A DNA stretch of 13,459 nucleotides from Epsilonproteobacteria bacterium 4484_65 (GTDB taxonomy: Bacteria; Campylobacterota; Campylobacteria; Campylobacterales; Sulfurovaceae): contig NATJ01000012.1 of assembly GCA_002085305.1 (NCBI GenBank), positions 1 through 13,459 of the forward strand, in the 5' to 3' direction. A program made the translations under genes and the position numbers. The notes under the pieces were generated by a model. That model did not search any database and was not told the DNA's origin. It was given only the letters and a program-made list of their open reading frames with translations. This document shows, one piece after another, positions 7,119 to 13,459 of this stretch (positions are counted from its first letter, which is position 1; each line of letters starts with the position of its first letter).

Positions 7119-8411
7119 TTATTTAGTAATTTCTTGCATAACCTCATAAGCAGATTTAATCGTCTCGTCTATCATTTTGTCTGTCGTTACAGTAGAGATA
7201 AACCCTGTCTCATATGATGAACAGGCAAGGTATATACCTTTATCCAGCATTCCTTTGTGGAATTTGGCAAACATTTCAGAGTCATTTTCAAGTGCATCAT
7301 CGAAGTTCTTTACCGGCTTGTCTGAGAAGAAGAACCCGAACATAGAACCTCTTACATCTGTAACCAATGGAATATCTACGGCTACTGCTGCTTTTTTAAA
7401 TCCGTCCATAAGCTTCTTCGCTTTATTGCCTAATTCTACATATAGAGCAGGGTTTGCTTTGAGCTTTTTAAGACTTGTAAGTCCTGCAGCCATGGCTACA
7501 GGGTTACCACTGAGTGTTCCTGCCTGATAGACCGGACCTTCCGGTGAAAGATGTGCCATAATATCAGCTCTTGCACCAAAAGCACCCACAGGCATACCCG
7601 CACCGATCACCTTACCGAGTGTTACCATGTCTGGCTTCACTGTTGAAATGCCTTGAGCTCCTTTAAGCGATGCTCTAAATCCACTCATTACTTCATCAAA
7701 TATAAGCAATGCTCCATGCTCTGTACAGATGGTTCTAAGTTGCTTTAAAAACTCCTCATCTGCAGGTACAAGACCCATGTTACCTGCAATAGGCTCGATG
7801 ATCACACAGGCGATATCATCCGGGCTGTCTGCAAAACATTTTTGTACACTCTCGATGTCATTGTAGGTAGCGAGCAGTGTATGTTTAGTAAGATCCTCCG
7901 GTACTCCCGGGCTTGATGGTGTTCCAAAAGTAGCTAAACCTGAACCAGCCTCTACTAAAAGTGAATCAGAGTGACCATGGTAACATCCTGTAAATTTTAA
8001 AATGTTATCTCTACCCGTTACACCACGAGCCAAACGAATGGCAGACATGACTGCTTCCGTACCCGAACTTACAAAACGTACTTTATCGATACTGTCAAAA
8101 AGTGTGACTATCTCTCGTGCAAGTTCTGTCTCTAGTGTCGTAGGTGCACCAAAGCTTAGTCCTTTCATCACTGCTTTAAATACGGATGTTTCAATATCTG
8201 CATCACAATGACCAAAGATAAGTGGTCCCCAACTCTGTACATAATCGATGTACTTGTTCCCATCAATATCAAAAAGGTGTCCACCCTCTCCTCTATCGAT
8301 AAACGGTGGTGTACCCTCTACCCCGGAAAATGCACGTACCGGTGAGTCAACTCCACCTGGTATTACTTTATATGCTTCTTCAAATGCTGCTATACTTTTA
8401 TCATATGCCAT
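7119..8411 (-). CDS. hemL: Glutamate-1-semialdehyde 2,1-aminomutase HemL
   Basis: A 430-residue PLP enzyme of exactly the usual length. It converts glutamate-1-semialdehyde to 5-aminolevulinate in the cytoplasm, the last step of the C5 route to heme and other tetrapyrroles. Visible landmarks are [13 protein letters not shown] (16-28), [16 protein letters not shown] (115-130) and [17 protein letters not shown] (142-158). [11 protein letters not shown] (236-246) follows, with PLP-contacting Asp239. [15 protein letters not shown] (265-279) carries Lys267 as the Schiff-base lysine. The ATG at 8411 has AGGA 8 nt upstream and begins the conserved sequence. An in-frame ATG at 8426 would overlap the ribosome-binding site. 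It is divergent from the TonB-type gene and first in a minus-strand run of five genes. Confidence 0.97.
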   Translation of the reverse strand: MAYDKSIAAFEEAYKVIPGGVDSPVRAFSGVEGTPPFIDRGEGGHLFDIDGNKYIDYVQSWGPLIFGHCDADIETSVFKAVMKGLSFGAPTTLETELAREIVTLFDSIDKVRFVSSGTEAVMSAIRLARGVTGRDNILKFTGCYHGHSDSLLVEAGSGLATFGTPSSPGVPEDLTKHTLLATYNDIESVQKCFADSPDDIACVIIEPIAGNMGLVPADEEFLKQLRTICTEHGALLIFDEVMSGFRASLKGAQGISTVKPDMVTLGKVIGAGMPVGAFGARADIMAHLSPEGPVYQAGTLSGNPVAMAAGLTSLKKLKANPALYVELGNKAKKLMDGFKKAAVAVDIPLVTDVRGSMFGFFFSDKPVKNFDDALENDSEMFAKFHKGMLDKGIYLACSSYETGFISTVTTDKMIDETIKSAYEVMQEITK

Positions 8412-8430
8412 ATTGTTAATCCTCATTATG

Positions 8431-8436
8431 TATAAT
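8431..8436 (+). promoter_or_regulatory. Probable -10 box for the TonB-type gene
   Basis: A perfect TATAAT on the plus strand predicts transcription from about 8443, inside the short gap between hemL and the TonB-type gene. There is no -35 box at 16-18 bp. If it is used, the TTG at 8436 lies within the -10 box and cannot be the start codon of that gene. Confidence 0.45.
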
Positions 8437-9371
8437 TGCAGGGATTATACACTAAGGGTACTAAGGAGAGGATTATCAGAACACTGAAAGGAATATTGCT
8501 CTCTTTATTGTTACATTTACTCATTTTACTGCTCTTTATGCTGACGTTTAAAGATGTAATACTTCCTCCCCCGGGAGGTCAAGAGAAGAAGATTAGCCTT
8601 AATCTCTCTAAGTTTGTACCTCCTCCTGCACCAAAGCCCGTGGTTATTCCTCCTAAACCAAAACCTGTTCCGGTCAAACCGCCTGTACCAAAACCTATAG
8701 TGGAAAAAAAGATAGAACCCAAACCTGAAGTACAACCCATAAAGAAAAAAGTTTTAGATGAGAGTAAAAAGATTTTTGCTGAGAAAAGTACAGAAGAGAA
8801 TAACGTGACCAAAATAGAACCAAAACCTAAAAAGAAGATTGTGAAAAAAGAAGTTAAGAAAAAAGTGCCCAAAAAAACAAAAAAGAAACGGGTAGTTAAA
8901 AAAACAAAGAAATATAAGAAACCTAAACGTTCAAATGATGCACTTTTCAATTCACTCATGGGTGCTGCCAGTAGTACTTCTATGTACCCTTCAAGTCGAC
9001 GAGCATCTTCCGGAAGCTATGCAGCAAAAATGATAAAGCAACTCTATGGAAATGAGTTCAACTCTTTCAGCCCAACCCAAAAGAAGTTCATTCAAAACAA
9101 CTTGGGTACTATCCACCGCATCACCCAACGCACACTTACGCGCAACGGCTACCCAACGGTTGCGGTACAAACAAGACAACAAGGTACCAATGTTGTCTCC
9201 TTTTATCTCCATCCAAACGGTGACATTACAGGACTGAGACTTAAAAAACGCATGGGTTATGAAGCCTTAGATCAAAATACTTTAGACGTCATACGCATCG
9301 CCTATAAAAACTACCCCTTACCAAATAAAAAAACTAAGATCATGTTTTATGTGACATATACTCTTTATTAG
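8436..9371 (+). CDS. TonB-family energy transducer (start codon uncertain)
   Basis: Up to 311 residues with the TonB layout: a single N-terminal membrane anchor (about 19-37) and a Pro/Lys-rich periplasm-spanning region (about 61-105). A very Lys-rich stretch follows to about 165, then a C-terminal TonB domain (about 215-311). That domain contains [22 protein letters not shown] and [20 protein letters not shown]. TonB uses the proton motive force, through ExbB/ExbD, to drive outer-membrane receptors; no exbBD genes are adjacent. The coordinates use the TTG at 8436, the only conventional start codon far enough upstream. However, the strong AAGGAG at 8463-8468 points to ATT 8472 or ATC 8475, giving 299 or 298 residues starting near IRTLKGILL. 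The following hydrolase gene begins 40 bp downstream and may be co-transcribed. Confidence 0.82.
   Translation: MQGLYTKGTKERIIRTLKGILLSLLLHLLILLLFMLTFKDVILPPPGGQEKKISLNLSKFVPPPAPKPVVIPPKPKPVPVKPPVPKPIVEKKIEPKPEVQPIKKKVLDESKKIFAEKSTEENNVTKIEPKPKKKIVKKEVKKKVPKKTKKKRVVKKTKKYKKPKRSNDALFNSLMGAASSTSMYPSSRRASSGSYAAKMIKQLYGNEFNSFSPTQKKFIQNNLGTIHRITQRTLTRNGYPTVAVQTRQQGTNVVSFYLHPNGDITGLRLKKRMGYEALDQNTLDVIRIAYKNYPLPNKKTKIMFYVTYTLY
8444..8449 (-). promoter_or_regulatory. Probable -10 box for hemL
   Basis: A perfect TATAAT on the minus strand is placed to start transcription near 8437, about 26 nt before the hemL ATG. It faces the plus-strand -10 box at 8431-8436 with only 7 bp between them. The two polymerases could not bind at once. 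Confidence 0.5.
8463..8470 (+). promoter_or_regulatory. Shine-Dalgarno that argues against the TTG start
   Basis: AAGGAGAG lies inside the reading frame that would follow a TTG start at 8436. No ATG, GTG or TTG stands 5-10 nt downstream in frame. The codons there are ATT (8472) and ATC (8475), then CTG (8484). A strong site here suggests a rare start codon or a point change in the original ATG. Confidence 0.45.
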
Positions 9372-9411
9372 GGTAAAATTATCGAACAAGGTTATAAAAA
9401 GGTCATTTATC

Positions 9412-10893
9412 ATGAGTATATTGGAAAGTTATTGGGTTAAGATCCCGTGGTGGTCCGTACGTAAAGTTTCTCGAATGCTTTTGAGTGCTTTTTTAGGTGC
9501 TCTACTCATAGGAGTTATCGTATTTGTACTTTATATGAATTCTCTTCCTTCTCTTTCTACCTGGCATACCACTACACTTCAACATGAATTTAGTACTAAG
9601 TTAACAATGAAAAACACAGTGAAAGACTTTGATGCTTATATTGCTTTAGAAAACCAACTCTTTGAAGAGTTGGACAGTGAGATATATGAGAAAGTATTAC
9701 CTAGCGAAAAAAACCGTATCAATCGCTATACTAAAAACAGTGTTTCTAACCCGAAGCGTTGGAACAAAGCCTGGAATAAAAGTTTTGAACTCCCTGTTGA
9801 AAACCCCAAGATGGGTGTACTTCTTTTGCATGGTATGTCAGATTCACCTTATAGTCTTCATGCGCAAGCAGAGTATCTGCATAAGAAAGGGGTTTGGGTT
9901 GTTGCTATGCGTATGCCTGGTCACGGTACCATTCCCTCTGGTCTTATAGAACTCAAATGGCAAGATATGGCAGCCGTTGTCCAAATAGGCATGGAACGTT
10001 TAAGTCAAAAATTGGGAGACAAACCCATACACATAATGGGCTATTCCACAGGTGCACCATTGGCCCTACACTATACACTGTCAGCACTGAAAGACTCAAC
10101 ATTGATTCTGCCTTCTAGTCTTATATTTTATTCTCCTGCCATAGGAGTAAGTCCGGCAGCTCCTTTGGCTATCTGGCAAAGTCGTTTAGGGCATCTTTTT
10201 GGCTTGCCTAAACTGGAATGGAACGCTATCACTCCTGAGTTCGACCCCTTTAAGTATAGTTCTTTTGCTGTCAATGCAGGTGACCAAGTCTATCGCGTTT
10301 GCAATGAAGTACAAAAACAGTTTGATGATTACGCTGCAAATAGCAAGAATCAAAAACCGTTTCCTCCTGTTTTAAGTTTTGCATCTATCGTAGATAGCAC
10401 GGTTACTGTCCCTGCCATCGTTGATGGTCTCTATAAACGTCTTCCGGAGGGTAACCATACACTAGTACTCTTCGATATAAACCATCACTTCAGCTCTAAA
10501 TATCTTATCAAACAAGGTATTACTGCTTCCTTGCAAAACCTACGTAAGACTCCCCCAAAGGTACACTATACTTTTGACTTGATCAGTGATCTGAACTCAA
10601 CAGATGGAAATCTCAAGCAGATTACAAATGGTAAAACAGCTAAAATACTTGACTTACTATGGCCAAAAAGACTCTACTCACTCTCACACTTGGCCATGCC
10701 AATAAGCAGTAATGACCCACTCTATGGAGACAAAAATGCACCCAAAAGCCCAGGTATACAACTGGGCCATCTTGCTATCTACGGAGAAACCTCTGTGCTA
10801 CAGACATCAGCATCTTCTTTGCTTAGACAACGATGGAATCCTTTTCATAACTATACGAAGCAAAGAGTGTTAGAGTTTATGGGCTTGGAATGA
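9412..10893 (+). CDS. Membrane-anchored alpha/beta hydrolase (serine hydrolase/esterase type)
   Basis: A 493-residue protein. A positively charged N-terminus (KIPWWSVRKVSR, 10-21) precedes one membrane helix (about 23-42), predicting a cytoplasmic N-terminus and a periplasmic catalytic domain. The alpha/beta-hydrolase fold begins at about 133 with VLLLHGMSDSPYS (oxyanion HG at 140-141), then RMPGHGTIPSG (167-177). The nucleophile elbow is GYSTG with Ser212. A likely acid is Asp328 in SIVDSTVTVP. The likely histidine is His426 in SLSHLAMPISSNDPLYG, a motif shared by large hydrolases of this type. The substrate is unknown; a lysophospholipase, lipase or carboxylesterase activity is possible. 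The ATG at 9412 follows AAAAAGGT. Its final 17 bp overlap the end of the convergent hydrolase gene. Confidence 0.83.
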   Translation: MSILESYWVKIPWWSVRKVSRMLLSAFLGALLIGVIVFVLYMNSLPSLSTWHTTTLQHEFSTKLTMKNTVKDFDAYIALENQLFEELDSEIYEKVLPSEKNRINRYTKNSVSNPKRWNKAWNKSFELPVENPKMGVLLLHGMSDSPYSLHAQAEYLHKKGVWVVAMRMPGHGTIPSGLIELKWQDMAAVVQIGMERLSQKLGDKPIHIMGYSTGAPLALHYTLSALKDSTLILPSSLIFYSPAIGVSPAAPLAIWQSRLGHLFGLPKLEWNAITPEFDPFKYSSFAVNAGDQVYRVCNEVQKQFDDYAANSKNQKPFPPVLSFASIVDSTVTVPAIVDGLYKRLPEGNHTLVLFDINHHFSSKYLIKQGITASLQNLRKTPPKVHYTFDLISDLNSTDGNLKQITNGKTAKILDLLWPKRLYSLSHLAMPISSNDPLYGDKNAPKSPGIQLGHLAIYGETSVLQTSASSLLRQRWNPFHNYTKQRVLEFMGLE

Positions 10894-11635
10894 TCTTTAC
10901 AAATCTTTTCAGGAAAATATTTATAGCTTCCCAATACCCCTCATGAGACGGATTTCCCTTCCAGAGTGCCTTTGCTCCGTGTACACCCTTGGTCGGAGGA
11001 AGATAATACATTTTCTCTTTTGAGGGCATTGCATTATAAATATTCCACCAGTATTTTTTCTCATCTTTGGCAGAGGTAATAAAAACAGGTATCTTTAATG
11101 TTTTTACAGAATCTTCTATAAACGTCTTTCCTCTTTCTTTACAGTACTCTCCCGGAGAAAATGCAAGTACGCCATCTATGCTTTCATCTATACTCGCCAT
11201 ATAGAGTGCCAGTCCAGAGGAGTAAGAACTGCCCCAAAGAAGCAATGCTCCCTGACTTAAATGCTTTTTAGTGTATGCCAATGAAGCTTCAATGTCGGGG
11301 AGTGTTGCAAGGTATGAGATGTCTAAGTCTTTTTCAAGTGCTATGTCCGATATCTCATTGACTATATTATTTACAGTACCACCGCTACGTAGATCTACCG
11401 CCATCACATTAAATCCCATTTGATTCAATTTTGGTGCGATCTCAAGATATTCACCTTTACTGTATGTGGCTTGATGGAGTAAGAGTATAAAGGGTTTACT
11501 TCTGTCACTGTCACTATAAAGATGTGCAGAGATAGGCAAGCCATCTTGAGAGGGAAATTGTATCGTTTTGTACTCACCCGATGCACCCGATGTAAGTAAA
11601 GATGTCAGAGTTAAAAGTAATAATAGGTATTTCAT
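10877..11635 (-). CDS. Exported alpha/beta hydrolase
   Basis: A 252-residue protein with a Sec-type signal peptide (1-20, KYLLLLLTLTSLLTSGASG) and no convincing lipobox. The fold shows FILLLHQATYSKGEY (49-63; LHQA at the oxyanion position) and VMAVDLRSGG (77-86). LLWGSSYSSGLAL (132-144) holds the probable nucleophile Ser137. Asp191 in TSAKDE and His219 in KGVHGAKAL complete a plausible triad. The elbow reads G-S-S-Y-S rather than the standard G-x-S-x-G, as in some dienelactone-hydrolase-like proteins. It probably acts on a small ester or peptide-like substrate in the periplasm; the substrate is unknown. AAAGGG at 11642-11647 supports the ATG at 11635. It is unrelated in size to the neighbouring hydrolase and is not an obvious duplicate. 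Confidence 0.82.
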   Translation of the reverse strand: MKYLLLLLTLTSLLTSGASGEYKTIQFPSQDGLPISAHLYSDSDRSKPFILLLHQATYSKGEYLEIAPKLNQMGFNVMAVDLRSGGTVNNIVNEISDIALEKDLDISYLATLPDIEASLAYTKKHLSQGALLLWGSSYSSGLALYMASIDESIDGVLAFSPGEYCKERGKTFIEDSVKTLKIPVFITSAKDEKKYWWNIYNAMPSKEKMYYLPPTKGVHGAKALWKGNPSHEGYWEAINIFLKRFVKIIPSP

Positions 11636-11667
11636 AGATTACCCTTTTATGCTATATGGAATATTCT

Positions 11668-11695
11668 ATCATAAATATCAAGACATACTTCTCAA
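11668..11695 (-). promoter_or_regulatory. Candidate promoter of the exported hydrolase gene
   Basis: On the minus strand TTGAGA (11690-11695) and TATGAT (11668-11673) are separated by 16 bp, about 33 nt upstream of the ATG. The rest of the 210-bp divergent gap (11636-11845) is AT-rich. TATACT at 11764-11769 is the best plus-strand -10 candidate for the ctpA-purC transcript, but its TTGGAT partner is only 14 bp away. Nothing else was recognised in the gap. Confidence 0.35.
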
Positions 11696-11845
11696 TTGTA
11701 TATACTTAATAGATACCTATCTTATAAGCATGCATTATTTAACTTGGATTTACCCTACTGATATATACTAGGAAAAAGCAACCTTTTAGATGTTTTTAAA
11801 TAAAATAATGAATTAATTCTACGTCCACATTTATGAAAGAGTATT

Positions 11846-12295
11846 ATGATTAAAAAAAGTAAAAAAATTATCGTTACGGGATTACTCTCTACTTTGACCG
11901 CTGCCTATCTCCTTGGCAGTTTTGCTCAAGCCAAAAGTACTTCTACAGAGTCTACAGCAAAAGATAAACTTGAAGCCTATATCAAGTTTACTCAGATACT
12001 CAATGTGATAGAAAGAGAGTATGTTGATGATGTCAATACTACAGACCTTGTAGATAAAGCACTTAAGGGACTCATGACGAACCTTGACTCTCACTCTACT
12101 TTTATGGATAAAAAAGCCTATAAAGACCTTACTGTTCAAACCAAAGGTGAGTTTGGCGGATTGGGTATCTCTGTTGGCATGAAAGACGGTGCACTCACTG
12201 TTATTGCTCCTTTAGATGGTACTCCGGCCTTTAAAGCGGGTGTAAAAGCCGGAGACATCATCTTAAAGATTGACGATAAACCGATATCGTTTTAA
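11846..12295 (+). CDS. ctpA: ctpA N-terminal fragment: signal peptide and truncated PDZ domain
   Basis: A 149-residue fragment. Residues 1-29 form a signal peptide (KKSKK, hydrophobic core, AQA). The helical N-terminal region of S41 proteases follows (KFTQILNVIEREYVDD, 47-62; GLMTNLDSHSTFMD, 75-88). The start of the PDZ domain has GEFGGLGISVGMKDGALTVI (101-120) and AGVKAGDIILKIDDKP (131-146). Translation ends after ISF at a TAA caused by the frame break. It has no catalytic residues, so it could only be an inactive exported peptide. A weak AAAGAG precedes the ATG. It is a fragment rather than a short independent gene. Confidence 0.75.
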   Translation: MIKKSKKIIVTGLLSTLTAAYLLGSFAQAKSTSTESTAKDKLEAYIKFTQILNVIEREYVDDVNTTDLVDKALKGLMTNLDSHSTFMDKKAYKDLTVQTKGEFGGLGISVGMKDGALTVIAPLDGTPAFKAGVKAGDIILKIDDKPISF

Positions 12296-12297
12296 CC

Positions 12298-13149
12298 ATG
12301 ATCAGAAAAAATGAGCCTAAACCGATCAAAATCAAGATCACAAGAGATATTATCAAGATCCAATCCGTGTATGTAAAAACCATAGGAGAAAAAATACTTT
12401 ACATTCATGTAACCTCTTTTGACCAAAAAGTAGTAGAAGGTGTAAAAAAGGCCATTAAAGAGAACCCTAAAACTGAGGGAATCATCCTTGACTTTAGAAA
12501 TAACCCTGGTGGATTACTTGACCAAGCGGTTGGTCTGGTTGATCTTTTTGTTGAAAAAGGTGTTATCGTCAGCCAAAAAGGGAAATCTAAAGAGGAAAAT
12601 ATTAAATATAATGCTCATAAAGAAAACAGTGATACCCAAACACCTATCGTAACCTTGGTAAATGGCGGATCTGCCTCTGCCAGTGAGATCGTAGCCGGCG
12701 CACTGCAAGACTTCAACCGTTCTATTGTTGTAGGTGAAAAAACATTTGGTAAAGGGTCAGTACAGATCGTTATGCCTATAGGTGAGAAAGAAGCGCTGAA
12801 ACTTACAGTAGCCAGATATTATCTTCCAAGTGGACGTACTATCCAGGCTGAAGGTGTTACTCCGGACATCATCATACATTCAGGTGAATGTGAGCAGAAA
12901 GAAGATCCTATGTTCCTTAAAGAACGTGATCTTAAAAAACACCTTGAGAGCGAATTGGAAAAGATAGATGCCAATGCAACTATCAAAACGATCAGGGTAG
13001 ATGACAACAGTACAGAGGGTAATACTACAAAAGCTGAAGATGACAATGAAACGATCATTACAGATGAACAACTCTATAAAGATGCACAACTGAAAAGCAG
13101 TGTAGACATTTTAAAAGCATTAATTATCACACATAAAGGAAAAAAATAA
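12298..13149 (+). CDS. ctpA: ctpA C-terminal fragment: S41 catalytic domain
   Basis: A 283-residue frame carrying the full catalytic half of a CtpA/Prc-type protease. [20 protein letters not shown] is at 61-80. [17 protein letters not shown] (122-138) has the expected nucleophile Ser127, and [12 protein letters not shown] (145-156) has the general-base Lys152. [18 protein letters not shown] (173-190) and a charged C-terminal tail follow. It lacks a signal peptide, so if made from ATG 12298 it would stay in the cytoplasm. There is no Shine-Dalgarno. The only route to translation would be restart after the TAA 2 nt upstream. Its stop overlaps the purC ATG (TAATG), and AAAGGA for purC lies inside its end. 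Confidence 0.78.
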   Translation: MIRKNEPKPIKIKITRDIIKIQSVYVKTIGEKILYIHVTSFDQKVVEGVKKAIKENPKTEGIILDFRNNPGGLLDQAVGLVDLFVEKGVIVSQKGKSKEENIKYNAHKENSDTQTPIVTLVNGGSASASEIVAGALQDFNRSIVVGEKTFGKGSVQIVMPIGEKEALKLTVARYYLPSGRTIQAEGVTPDIIIHSGECEQKEDPMFLKERDLKKHLESELEKIDANATIKTIRVDDNSTEGNTTKAEDDNETIITDEQLYKDAQLKSSVDILKALIITHKGKK

Positions 13150-13459
13150 TGGCAACAGATACACTTGTAAAGCAATCATTGGTCTATGAAGGTAAAGCAA
13201 AAAAGATTTGGACAACAGAATATCCTGAACTCTATATCTCTGAGTTTAAAGATGACCTGACAGCATTCAATGGTGAAAAGAAATCAAGTGAAGAAGGCAA
13301 AGGTGCGCTGAATAATGAAATTTCTACGGAACTTTTCAAGTATCTTAATGGGAAAGGTATCCCTACGCACTTTGTAGAAATGTTAGATAAAAACCACATG
13401 CTTCATAAAAAAGCTGAAGTGATCTACATCGAAGTGATCGTAAGAAACATTGCAACAGG
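13149..13459 (+). CDS. purC: Phosphoribosylaminoimidazole-succinocarboxamide synthase PurC (partial, 3' end outside window)
   Basis: The first 103 residues of SAICAR synthetase, which joins CAIR and aspartate using ATP in purine synthesis, in the cytoplasm. The N-terminus reads [13 protein letters not shown] (11-23), the nucleotide-binding start of PurC. It continues with [15 protein letters not shown] and [14 protein letters not shown], then GIPTHFVEM and EVIVRNIAT at the edge. The ATG at 13149 overlaps the ctpA stop as TAATG and has AAAGGA (13135-13140) 8 nt upstream. ctpA followed by purC also occurs in Campylobacter jejuni as I recall, which supports an inherited operon. Purine genes such as purS and purQ would be expected next. 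Confidence 0.95.
   Translation, partial: MATDTLVKQSLVYEGKAKKIWTTEYPELYISEFKDDLTAFNGEKKSSEEGKGALNNEISTELFKYLNGKGIPTHFVEMLDKNHMLHKKAEVIYIEVIVRNIAT

Larger units (their letters stand above)
11846..13149 (+). pseudogene. ctpA: ctpA-type carboxy-terminal processing protease, broken in the PDZ domain
   Basis: Two adjacent open frames together make one S41 family protease. The first ends at TAA 12293-12295 shortly after LKIDDKP. The second aligns with the family from the end of the PDZ domain onward. Reading backwards from ATG 12298 in its own frame gives ATC GTT TTA ACC (I-V-L-T), the normal lead-in to this IRKNEPKP region. About 20 residues that normally lie between DDKP and IVLT are absent. Two leftover bases (12284-12285) and a frame change imply a net loss of 3n+1 nt, most simply 58 nt. 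Either the gene is a recent pseudogene or the assembly dropped a short segment. Confidence 0.7.

Noticed and set aside
8579..8959. 126-codon minus-strand open frame with an F/G-rich product
   Set aside because: It is the antisense of the Lys/Pro-rich TonB coding region, whose AAA, AAG and CCx codons yield Phe, Leu and Gly on the other strand.
12284..12297. Programmed ribosomal frameshift joining the two ctpA pieces
   Set aside because: A frameshift would not restore the roughly 20 missing PDZ residues, and no slippery heptamer with a following structure is at the junction.

Overview
The window looks like chromosomal DNA of a Campylobacterota bacterium, most likely a free-living sulfur or hydrogen oxidiser of the Sulfurovum/Sulfurimonas type. 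The evidence is an AT-rich, tightly packed genome, -10 boxes without good -35 partners, and a ctpA-purC junction that I recall from Campylobacter jejuni. The genus is an inference from protein style and synteny, not from a search.

Layout. Positions 1-2682 (minus strand) hold anmK, amgK and the 5' part of murU. These are three enzymes of the route that recycles anhydro-MurNAc directly to UDP-MurNAc. A structured, repeat-like spacer of about 170 bp separates amgK from murU. A one-PDZ HtrA-type protease (2838-3923, plus) diverges from anmK. Positions 3926-8411 (minus) hold hemL, an AtpZ/AtpI-like protein, an unrecognised four-helix membrane protein, a lipoprotein AmpD-type amidase and a sodium:solute symporter. 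The last two overlap as TAATG. Positions 8436-10893 (plus) hold a TonB-type protein with no normal start codon and a large membrane-anchored alpha/beta hydrolase. The tail of that hydrolase overlaps a convergent exported hydrolase (10877-11635, minus). Positions 11846-13149 (plus) carry a ctpA-type carboxy-terminal protease that is broken in its PDZ domain. purC follows, overlapping it as TAATG and running off the window.

How the genes fit together. Apart from hemL, purC and the AtpZ pair, most genes serve the cell envelope: peptidoglycan trimming and recycling, periplasmic proteolysis, TonB energy coupling and periplasmic hydrolases. The most attractive hypothesis is a peptidoglycan salvage circuit. 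The lipoprotein amidase would strip peptides from anhydro-muropeptides in the periplasm, and its translationally coupled symporter could import the sugar. AnmK, AmgK and MurU would then return it to UDP-MurNAc. The transport step is inference only. The MurNAc-6-phosphate phosphatase (MupP) that the route needs is not in the window.

The clearest anomaly is ctpA. Its reading frame breaks exactly where about 20 residues of the PDZ domain are missing, which fits a deletion of about 58 bp or an assembly fault. No tRNA, rRNA, CRISPR array, insertion sequence or phage gene was seen. No gene-free stretch exceeds 300 bp.
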